A stretch of DNA of 20,422 nucleotides from Ophioceras dolichostomum. Lineage: Eukaryota > Ascomycota > Sordariomycetes > Magnaporthales > Ophioceraceae. The stretch is from the NCBI GenBank assembly GCA_003049485.1, contig PYST01000518.1, positions 1-20,422 of the forward strand, written 5' to 3'. Below the pieces are notes generated by a model. It was not told where the DNA came from and did not search any database. It saw nothing but the letters and a program-made list of their open reading frames with translations. Positions 7,688 to 16,300 of the stretch are shown here, piece by piece. Position numbers and translations under genes: made by a program. Within the stretch, counting starts at the first letter, position 1. Every line of letters starts with the position of its first letter.

Positions 7688-8326
7688 CTAAGCTGCGTCC
7701 TCGATGGACTCTTGAGCGGGCTCGGCGTCGGCGTCGGCTTCGGCGTCGCCAGCTTGCGTCTCTTCCACCGTCTCCTCCACCGTCTCTTCCGGGAAAGCCC
7801 CCAGGACCTCGATGACGATGTCGCGCATACGGGTCCGCTGTTCACGCGAGAAGCGCCCTTCGAACTCGTCGATGCAGACGTTCAGGGCAGGCCCGTCCGT
7901 CGGGCGCAGGTTGACGATCATGAGCATCTCGCCCTTGGTGAGGCCGAACTCCTTCAGTCTCTCCATGAGCGTTTTGATGCTGTCCTCATTGTAGGTGATA
8001 GGGTCCTGGCTCAGGGGGGATGGATGCGTCTCGAAATATTGGATCACCTATTTTTGTGTTATGTTAGTTAAAGTGAAGTCAGGAAAGCGGTCAGAGGCGA
8101 AATGCCACAGCCCGTCAGCGGGGCATGCAAATCAGACGGTCATATGTGACACAGCGTAGGAGTGAGAAAAAATCAGACTTACGTCCTTGGTGATAGTTCG
8201 GTAATTCTGCGGTGGCCGTCTGTGTTCCTTGCGGTGACGGGCGGAGAACCGTTTCTGAGAATCGATCAAGTGGTCATAGACTTCGTAGTTGCTCAGAACG
8301 GCATTCTGAGACTCGAGGATCCTCAT
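7688..8326 (-). CDS. RPC17: DNA-directed RNA polymerase III subunit Rpc17 (RPC9/CGRP-RCP)
   Basis: This subunit pairs with Rpc25 in the Pol III stalk and helps recruit the initiation factor TFIIIB. Exon 1 is 8326-8183 (48 codons) and exon 2 is 8047-7688, giving 167 residues. The N terminus MRILESQNAVLSNYEVYDHL matches the family start, which in yeast begins with a V-L-E-x-x-N-A-F-L-S-x-Y-E-V pattern. After the junction, TITKDV-IQYFETHP leads into the helical HRDC-like part: MERLKEFGLTKGEMLMIVNL and a final helix around EQRTRMRDIVIEVLG (about 118-132). A Glu/Asp/Ala tail follows, containing EETVEETVEET and ADADAEP, longer than in yeast. The start ATG has A at -3. The stop lies only 64 bp from the GTPase stop, so 3' UTRs of this convergent pair probably overlap. 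Confidence 0.93.
8048..8182 (-). other. intron of RPC17 (135 nt)
   Basis: On the minus strand the donor is GTAAGT after AAG GAC, the branch site is ACTAAC about 20 nt before the 3' end, and the acceptor is AATAG. Phase 0. Exon 2 resumes with GTG ATC CAA (VIQ), which fits the conserved protein. Confidence 0.92.
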
Positions 8327-9778
8327 GTTGTAGTTGTGTTTTGCTTATGCTGGCTGATATGGGCCTATGTTGGTATGTTTGTGGAGGTCGAAGAGTACTA
8401 CCTAGAGGTAGATAGCTCTTAGCTCTGCTTGTGTAATTGCTGTTGGTCATGCAACCACCGGCTATTCGGTCGAAGGAAATTGAGTGCAAGAGATGCCGAT
8501 CGATGGCCGAGGGTACTGAGCACCAGGTATGTGATATGCGATATGCGCAAGTAATAGTTGATATGCGAGTGATGTTTTTTCAAGCGCTGCTGCCGCTATA
8601 TTTATTGCATACCCCACGTTCTCTGTTTTCTCCCCTCACGACGGGCGGCTGGGGAAGGAGGCACGGCGAGATGAGGGTGTTTGCCTCCTCTCAAGGCGGC
8701 TGCAACTGAGTTAAACCTGTTGGCCGTCTTTGGCTGTCCGGATGCATGCGTTTACGTTGGTCGCGATGGACCGAAGGCGGAAGCTCTCGATGCTCGCCAA
8801 TGCATGCAGGGAAGAAGAAAAAAAAAACTGCCTGTCAACCTAGGCGTTCCAGGCCAATCATAGAGAAGTCATACAGCAGAGCAACCAAGGCTTGACCCCA
8901 CTTCCCCACCACTCCTACAGTTCGGGCCCTAAAAAATGTCGCATCACATCATTCCAGGATCGGAGGGGTGACGGCGGGCGGTCGCTGGGTGGCAGGTTTG
9001 TCTTTTGACAAACTCACTCGGCACCGCGAAAATATTTTTTAGCTTTTGAATCGCCGCCCCCCGCTCATCTCGATCCTCTCCAGGACAGTGTGGACCGTCT
9101 TGAAGCGAAAGAAACACCCCCGCGGCCAGTGACTGAGGCCCGACTGGAAGCCACTGAAAGCGCGGCCCAGGAAAACCTTTGCGGCAAACGGGGACTGACT
9201 GCGTTCTGATCCTTCTCTCCCCCATCCCATCACGTACACCCTACGGAATATCTTCTCCCACAATGCTGCCCCTGTGACATTAGCAGAGTCAGACATTTCG
9301 TCGTCTCTATTCCCTCTCCCTCCCTCTCTTCCTTCTGTCTCCTCCCTCTTTTTTCTGGCTAGTTGGTTGCTCGCAATCGCATCCGAAAGGTACCAAACCC
9401 TTGTCGGCAATTCCCTGGCGAGGATTGGCCTGTTCACGACTCGGGTTTGCCACGAGAAGATTTCGGGTCCCGCGAGACAAAGCCCAACCGAAGCAGAGGC
9501 GAGCAAAATTTTTCTTACGGAAGCAGCTTACAGAGCAAGTATCACTCTTTCGGTTGAACAAGGCATTACCGGTCGTGAAAGAGCTCACCGTGAGTTCTAA
9601 ACGCAGCCAAGTCCTTACTCACGGCGAACGACAATTCTTGCACGCTTGCACGCCGAAGTCGCAGACAGCTCGTCGTGCACAGCTCCGAAGAACCGAGATC
9701 CCCTTCCTTGGCACCCCGCGGTTCCGAATCATCACGCCCTACCTCTCTACCTACCGAAGGTAGACAACGACCTTCACC
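8327..9778. promoter_or_regulatory. 1.45 kb divergent upstream region of RPC17 and the PRPP synthetase gene
   Basis: No supported gene. A 155-codon minus-strand ORF (9039-9506) has no recognisable motif. The left part contains three copies of GATATGCG (8533-8567). A CCAAT box lies at 8854-8858. A CT-rich tract at about 9305-9355 resembles fungal core-promoter pyrimidine stretches. A five-codon upstream ORF (ATG CTG CCC CTG TGA, 9263-9277) is the last ATG before the synthetase start. From 9266 to 9778 there is no ATG in any frame, which suggests most of this stretch is transcribed leader. Confidence 0.5.
8533..8567 (+). repeat. three copies of GATATGCG
   Basis: GATATGCG occurs at 8533-8540, 8540-8547 (overlapping by one G) and 8560-8567. 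The array lies about 210 bp upstream of the RPC17 start. It could be a repeated factor-binding site or simple sequence drift. Confidence 0.45.
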
Positions 9779-10166
9779 ATGGTCCGCAATATTGTCGTAC
9801 TGGGCGGTAACTCGCACCCGCAGCTGGTCGAGGAGGTCTGCAGCATGCTGGGCATTCCAGCCTGCAACCGCATCCTGACCAAGTTCGAGGTCGGCGAGAC
9901 CCGCTGCGAGATCAAAGACTCTGTCCGTGGCAAGGATGTTTACATCATCCAGTCTGGCGGCGGCAAGATCAATGATCACTTCATCGAGCTCTGCATCAGT
10001 AGGTGCTCCCCCTTCCCTTCTCAGAGAGGCTTGCTCCTCGCCCATCCATGCCTCTACCCCTCCCTACATACATATCAACCGGCTCAGCATCTGACACTCT
10101 GTCGAACAGTGATCTCGGCATGCAAGACAGGGCAAGTGTCTCCCCCGTCCAGTCTTTGCTTTGCTG

Positions 10167-10210
<44 letters not shown>

Positions 10211-11441
10211 CTACAGCTTCTGCTCTTGTTGCCATGTAGTGCTATTGCATTATGTCGTGTCTATGTCCTCGTCGGCCTGAGTGCTGTGCTAACTTTGTCT
10301 TTACATTCTGTCCAGATCGGCCAAGCGTGTGACCGCAGTTCTCCCCCTCTTCCCGTACTCCCGCCAACCCGACCTGCCCTACAACAAATCCGGTGCCCCG
10401 TTGTCAAAACCTCCTTCCGGAGCGACCAAGCGAGAATACACGTTCGACAGCGTCCCAGCGACGCCTGGCCCCGGTGTGCCTAAGAGTGCTGGACTCAGCA
10501 ATGGCACGGATATCTCGAGGATGTTGAGTAAAACTTCCATCTCGAATGGCATCGCGACCGCCACCAGCACCAACGGCAACGGTCCTGCCTCGCCGCGCTC
10601 CGCCCCTTTGCCAGAAAGCTACTTCCCCAAGCCAGAGGTGAACGGCGGCGCAGTCAACGGTTCCAGCTCCAGCCACCACCACCACACGTCCTCAACATCG
10701 TCGGCCATTGTCCGGCCTTACACGACACACGACTACGAGAATCCCTCCCTGGTGAACCACTTCCAAGCGAGGCCCGGCTACAAGCAGTGGGTGGCTCAGG
10801 CGGGCACTCTGGTGGCCAACCTTCTGAGCTGCGCAGGCGCAGACGGCATCATCACACTCGAGCTCCACGACCACCAGTATCAGGGATTCTTCGACATCCC
10901 TGTCGACAATCTGTACGGCAAGCCGCTGCTTCAGCGCTACATCCAGTCCCAAATCCCCAACTTCAGGGAAGCCGTGATTGTCAGCCCTGACGCCGGAGGC
11001 GCCAAGCGTGCTACGGCCATTGCCGACAGCCTGCGCTTGGACTTCGCCTTGATTCACAAGGAGCGTCGCCCGACCAAGATCACCGACTCGCAGAACGCAA
11101 CCATGATGTTGGTTGGCAACGTCGCGGGCCGCGTCTGCATCCTGGTCGACGACTTGTGCGACACTGGCAACACCATCACTCGCGCCGCCAAGCTGCTCAA
11201 GAACGAGGGCGCCACATATATCTACGCCCTTCTGACCCATGGTGTGCTCAGCGGCGATGCCATCCCGCGCATCAACGCCTCAGCCATCGACAAGATGGTG
11301 GTTACCAACTCGGTGCCGCAGGCAGAGCATCGGGCCCTCTGCCCGAAGCTCGAGGTCCTCTCTGTCTCGCCGGTCTTCGCTGAGGCTATTCGCCGTGTCC
11401 ACCACGGCGAGAGCATCAGCGTGTTGTTCCAATATGACTGA
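9779..11441 (+). CDS. Ribose-phosphate pyrophosphokinase paralogue with long insertion (Prs1/Prs5 type)
   Basis: The family makes PRPP from ribose 5-phosphate and ATP, feeding nucleotide, His and Trp synthesis. Exons 9779-9998, 10110-10131 and 10316-11441 give 455 residues. Conserved blocks are GGNSHPQLVEEVC (9-21), FEVGETRCEI, VYIIQSGGGKIND, MISACKTGSAKRVTAVLPLF (74-93, spanning both splices), GFFDIPVDNLYGKPL, VSPDAGGAKR (303-312), ALIHKERRPTKI and the PRPP-binding loop VDDLCDTGNTI (358-368). It ends HHGESISVLF. After FPYSRQPDLPYNKSGAPLS, about 125 residues of Ser/Pro/Gly/His-rich sequence (112-238) interrupt the loop that in classical enzymes reads RQDKK...SRAPISAK. Yeast Prs1 and Prs5 carry such non-homologous regions and act in hetero-complexes, with links to cell-wall integrity. 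The ATG is in context CACCATGG, and an in-frame TAG lies 18 nt upstream. Whether it is catalytic alone is doubtful. Confidence 0.9.
9999..10109 (+). other. intron 1 of the PRPP synthetase gene (111 nt)
   Basis: Donor GTAGGT after GC ATC A, branch site CTGAC at 10091-10095, acceptor ACAG. It joins A to TG, producing Met74 in the conserved IMISACKTG block. Confidence 0.9.
10132..10315 (+). other. intron 2 of the PRPP synthetase gene: GC-AG type, 184 nt
   Basis: The donor reads GG|GCAAGT, the branch site CTAAC lies at 10289-10293, and the acceptor is CCAG. Only this donor gives the conserved ACKTG-SAKRVTAV reading (GG + A TCG GCC AAG). No GT donor nearby keeps the frame. The intron also contains (GCT)13. 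Confidence 0.85.
10171..10209 (+). repeat. (GCT)13 microsatellite inside intron 2
   Basis: Thirteen perfect GCT units lie between the GC donor and the branch site. It translates as a Leu or Ala run in shadow frames but is intronic. Length polymorphism between strains would change intron size. Confidence 0.9.
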
Positions 11442-13357
11442 TACCCGACCGCGGGTTCTACACGAGATCGCTATCATGACAACCATAGGTAGTGGGCAAT
11501 CCTACCAATCCTACCAAGCCTAGGTGCCACAGACATTTTCCCGGGGCGTCACAACACGACGTTGTAACCCCCTTTTCCATGCATTACAAGAGGACAAATA
11601 AAAAAAAGAGATATATATATATACACAGGATGGCGGCGGCGGCGTTTCTTTTATTTCTTTTTCCCCCAGTGCGTCTAACCATCTCCCACACTACACATTT
11701 ATCTACTACTTCCTATCGACGTCTACCTATTTTACCTCCCAAACCTACCTCACACCTTTCCCTCTCGAAGAGCCATTGGCGTTTCGTTAGCCACTTTGCA
11801 TTGGAGGCAGCAGTCCGGATTATCGGGGGCCCGCGTGGGCCCCGTTGGCAGTCCTTCCTGGGCGTTAAGTCGAGGCTATTGGGTCATATCTAGTTGTTGT
11901 TTCCCTTTCCAAGGTCCATTTTGCTCCCCTTACATTTTGCCATACTCGCTTTGCAATCTTTTACCCTTCTGCACTCACCCCCGTTCATTCTGTCTTTGGA
12001 GTCGGGCCATGAACGCGTCGCGGCTGTACTAGAGGTGCTGCCAGTTGAAGGGGCAACGGTTTTTCTTTACCCCTGGCGTTTTTTATGAGGATAACCGCTC
12101 GTGGCAGCAGCTTTGCATGCGCTTACATTCAAATCTTTCTCGCAACACCCCTCTTTTATCCACTCTTTTTTCTCGCGCGAATCACTGGTCGCGGCCCGGA
12201 ACTGCTTCGCGCCTTAGAGGCAACAGAGGAGCGAGACGAGAGGTCGCTTCCTTCTTTTTTTTCCCCCTCGATACACAGCCATAACACCGAGTCACAGCAA
12301 GAGCTTGCACGCAACGTGCCCACCGCTGATGCTTCCCCCCTGGCCTTACCTAATCCATTCCCCATCCCCGTCCCACCCTTGCTCAGGCAGCACTGGCTGG
12401 CTGGCTACTTTCCTTAACCTAGACAGGGTGGGACAAGGTGCCATACAAGGAAAAGAGCTAGGTACTGCTCACGTTGGGGCTTGGTGATATTTCGTCATGT
12501 CACCCAACAACACTGCCTACCTAGCTTAGGCATATGCTATACACAAATAACTGCGAAGAGTGCTTGCTTTGGCATCTCTTGACACACCAGGCACGTAGAC
12601 GGCGGGTCTGAGTCCTTTCATCTCGTCCCGCCGAGATCGTAAATCTTGTAATTATGGGTATGTGGGAGTACTTTTTCATTACTACCAATCTGGAACCTAC
12701 ATACCTTACTTTCTCGGGCAGAGGACATATAAAGCATGTTGTTAGAGGAGTGTCGCTGTAAACCTCGGCAAAAGACACATGACAATGCAAAAGCAATTTC
12801 TTCAAATTTATCGTGACGCTACCTATCTATTCATAGGCTAATGTAATTGTGAACTGATTCAGATTTCCGATGATACCCGCCGTCCGAGTAAGAAATAAGA
12901 AAGGGCAAAGACCCTCTGCCCGTCTTACACGCACCGAGCCACTGATGAAGGCATCGTAGGATTCCAGAAGACATTGGCAAGCGTAGAAGGCAAGACGCGG
13001 AACAGCATGGCAGGGAGGGATATAGCAGAGAAGCAGCAGGGACAGGACCTTCGAACGACCAAGCCAGTGTGTACCACGGAACTCATGTTGATGGCAGTCA
13101 GAAGAACTTCCTCGCGCCACCAAGGAAAAGAAATACAATATCAAATAGAGAGAGAGAGATCAAATATGGAAGAGAAATTTCAAGCTTTAGCAAGGCGGAA
13201 GCCCTGTTGTTCGTCCGTCTCTCCACTAAGGGACTGCCTGACCTTTTGAGAGAGCCAGACAACCGACTTCACTAGCCAGTGCTGCTTCCCCAGCATCAAT
13301 GCTGTCAATGCCACCACTGCGAGTGTTGGTTGATCCGGAATCAGATAGCTCCCCTTC
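11442..13357. other. 1.9 kb gene-free convergent region
   Basis: It separates the stops of the PRPP synthetase gene (+) and the PARP-E2 gene (-), a long gap for two 3' ends. Short ORFs (up to 133 codons) look random. Visible items are an (AT)n run at 11611-11623, pyrimidine-rich tracts at about 11640-11770 and 11900-12000, a GGGGCCC/GGGCCCC inverted repeat at 11826-11843, and a TATAAA-like element near 12727. No tRNA or other structured RNA was recognised. An unannotated noncoding transcript or a decayed gene remains possible. Confidence 0.5.
11826..11843. repeat. GC-rich inverted repeat, 7-bp arms, 4-nt loop
   Basis: GGGGCCC and GGGCCCC are separated by GCGT and can form a stable short hairpin. 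It lies about 385 bp past the PRPP synthetase stop, without a following T tract, so it need not be a termination signal. Confidence 0.5.
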
Positions 13358-16300
13358 CTAGTTGGCAGCCACGCCCGTGATGCTAGACAGGCCAGGCGGA
13401 ATAGCCCAGCCGTGGGTCCGCGCGGCGCGAATAAACGCAGCGACGGCCTCGGCCATGCCGTAGTCGCGCACCGGCATGCGCGCAGGCGCAAACCCCGCCG
13501 CCGCCGCCCTCGAGGAGGCCAAGGGGCCGGGACGGGTTCCTAGTCCTCCTCCCCACCCCCCTGCGTTCTCCAACCGCGCGGGCGCCGGCTCCGTAGAGCA
13601 GATCGCCAGGCGGACCTGCACGAGCACGCTCTCGATGCTGCACGCGGGGCTCCATCCCGTCGAGGTCAGCAGCTCCATGCACATGGCGCCCCCCGCCGTG
13701 ACGTGCCCGCCGCCGCCGTTCATGAACGGCAGGAAGCGCGGGCGGATGACGCGCACGAAGGGCGGGCTGTAGGGGTACTCCTCGCCGAAGAGCACCTCGA
13801 GCACGATGGAGGAGACGCCCGCGGCGGCCATGTCGACTGCAAGGGGCATGGAGCGCTCGAACGAGTGCAGCTCGACCACGAGCTGGAACATGTTGGTGAT
13901 GTTGTCCAGGTCCGCGACGTACCAGCCCAGCTCGTGGAGCGGTGTCGACTCCTGGATGGCCCGCAGGTTGGCGATCTCCTTGGCGATGTGCTTGCCCGCG
14001 GCCCCGGCGCGCTGGGGCGGCTGCATGCGCGGGAGGGAGGCGACGTCGAGCGTGCCGGGCTCGAAGTCGAGGAGGTTGGCGGGTCGGGGAGTGGGCGGGG
14101 CCGGCACGGGAGTGGCGGATTTCTCCTCCTTGGATTTGGCCTTGGAGGAGTACGGGTCGGGGATTTCGATGACGCTAGAGTCGTCGCCCGAGCCGTCAAC
14201 GTCGTCGTCGTCTTCCTCTGTGGGATCGCCGTCGCCGGCGGAGAAGAAGTCCCGATCCACCTTGTCGTCGTCGTCGCTCTCTAGCTCAAGCTCGTCGCCA
14301 CCGCGGGTTTCGCCACGTTCGTAGATGCCCTGCACTCGGAAGCGAGAGGTCGGGATCGCCGTGACAGGAATCTCGAGGACCTTGTGGCCCGGTCCGTAGA
14401 CGGACATCGTAGGATCCTGCCGGATGTACTCGATACTCCTGGCATGATGCTGGGTGCTGTTCGGCGTGGCTGGCGATGGGGGAGGTGGATTGGTGTTGGC
14501 CATGGTGTTGGCGAGATGCAAAGGGGGGATACGGTGCGCGCCGCCCGGGAAAAGGGGCGGAGGGGCCGGTCCCACAGCGGACGGGTGGGCGGGGTTAGTA
14601 TACGCTGTATGCGACCTCTGGACGAACAGGTATCGGCACTGCACCCAGTCGATGTGCTGCACCACCAAGTGGGGGGATCGGCTGAGGAACTTGTCTGGGG
14701 CGTTGATTATCTCGTTCAGAGCTATGGCCGACGAGACGCGCAGTTCCGAGGAAGGCCAGGTCAGGCCGGCGCCCATTACGTAGCCCTGGCTGACGTTGAT
14801 CTCCTGGCTGAAGTAGATGCCGTTGCCGAACGCGCGGCCGTGCGCTATCTGCTTGAAGTCAAGCCCGGTGCGGATGATGCTGTGCCAGTTCGAAAGTGTG
14901 CTGCCGTGCCAGGCGAAGATGGTCGGATAGTGCATCGACAGCCCGGATTCTGCCTCCAAGGCCGCAGCAAAGCGTTGTTCCTTATCTGGAGCACCCTGCG
15001 CGAACCGGAACTGCGTCCAGCCCGCCATGCCGGGTATCATGGCCGGGCTAGGCTTAGAGGACGGAGTGGCGGAGGACGAGCTGGCCGCGACCGGCGGCGC
15101 ACCGATGGGTTGTCCAGCAGCAGCGGCAAATTGAGCGGGCATTGGCACCGTCAGCTCGTCTCCCTCCATTTGCAAGATGAGCGACCTGTTCGAGGCCACA
15201 ATCCACTCGAGCAAGATGGCAGAAACGGGCGGTAGGGTTGGCATGGTGCGGATCTGGCTGTTGGGGTTTCTCTCCAGGTAGGACTTGATAGTCGAAATGG
15301 GAGGGAGCATGTCCAGCACGAAGCGGATGGCGTTGGCTTTGCCGCGGTCGCCCAACGAGTCGAAGTCGACGTCGAAGAAGCCGATGTACATATCGGCGAG
15401 CGCCGAGTTGAAGATTGCAGACGAAAGCTGGCCTACGTTGCCAACCAGGGATATGCCTACCCGTTGCGGGCCAAAATCGGCGTCCGTGACCACCCCGAAC
15501 ATGATGCCGTGGGTGGCGGGAGTCGCCGGGCTGGCAGAAGAGACTGGCTGACTCCAGCCGCTGCCGTAACCGGGATAGGCTGGCTGGGGTTGGGGGGGCA
15601 GTTGCTGCCCAGGTTCGACTGTCCCAGGCGGCGCAAAATGTGATGTAGGAACTAGGATGAACCACTTGCCCGGCTTGAGGATGCCGACCGGGTCACGGAG
15701 GGCCTCGCTGCCCTGCACAGCTGAAATCGCCAGTGTCATGCGTTGGGCGTCCACATGCGCCTTGAAGAAGCTCTTGGGCACCGGGGGCTTCAACGACAAG
15801 TAGTTGTTTGGATCCTCGTGGACAAATAGGTCGGGGAGCATAAGCCTTAGTCCGCACGGGAACTCGCGGATCGGGAACGTGGGATCGGCAGGTTGATGCG
15901 CCGCCCCGTGCGCCGCCGGGGCGGGGTATCGATTGGGCGGGGGGACAGTGCTGGCGTAGCAGAAGCTGACGAGCAGGTCAACGACCAAGGGCTGAGACAT
16001 AATCTCGTGTTCCACGCTTGGACCGAGGCCCATCTGCATGTACTGGAAGAGACAGAGGGGGTTGCTGCAGACGAACGGCTTGAGGGAGCCAAAGCCGCGC
16101 TTGATCCGACGGTGGCATCGAAGGCAGTATTTCGTGCAATCGACGAGGTATCTGTGCGCGAACTGCATCGCCACCAGGGGCACGCTGGCATCCTCATCTT
16201 CGGCCAGGTGGTCGCGGGACTTCTCCTTGCCTTTGACGGTCGAGCCCGTGACGAGAACCTCTTCGGCGCTCAGAAGATCCGTCCCCATCTTCACCAGCAG

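Noticed and set aside
9039..9506. 155-codon minus-strand ORF in the PRPP synthetase upstream region
   Set aside because: No recognisable motif, no splice support, and it overlaps the probable leader and promoter of the synthetase gene.
11492..11893. 133-codon ORF after the PRPP synthetase gene
   Set aside because: It runs through AT repeats and pyrimidine tracts of the probable 3' UTR and shows no conserved features.
14384..15235. 283-codon plus-strand ORF, and the 193-codon one at 13703-14284, opposite the PARP-E2 gene
   Set aside because: Both are shadows of a GC-rich conserved coding region on the other strand whose ART and E2 motifs are unambiguous.
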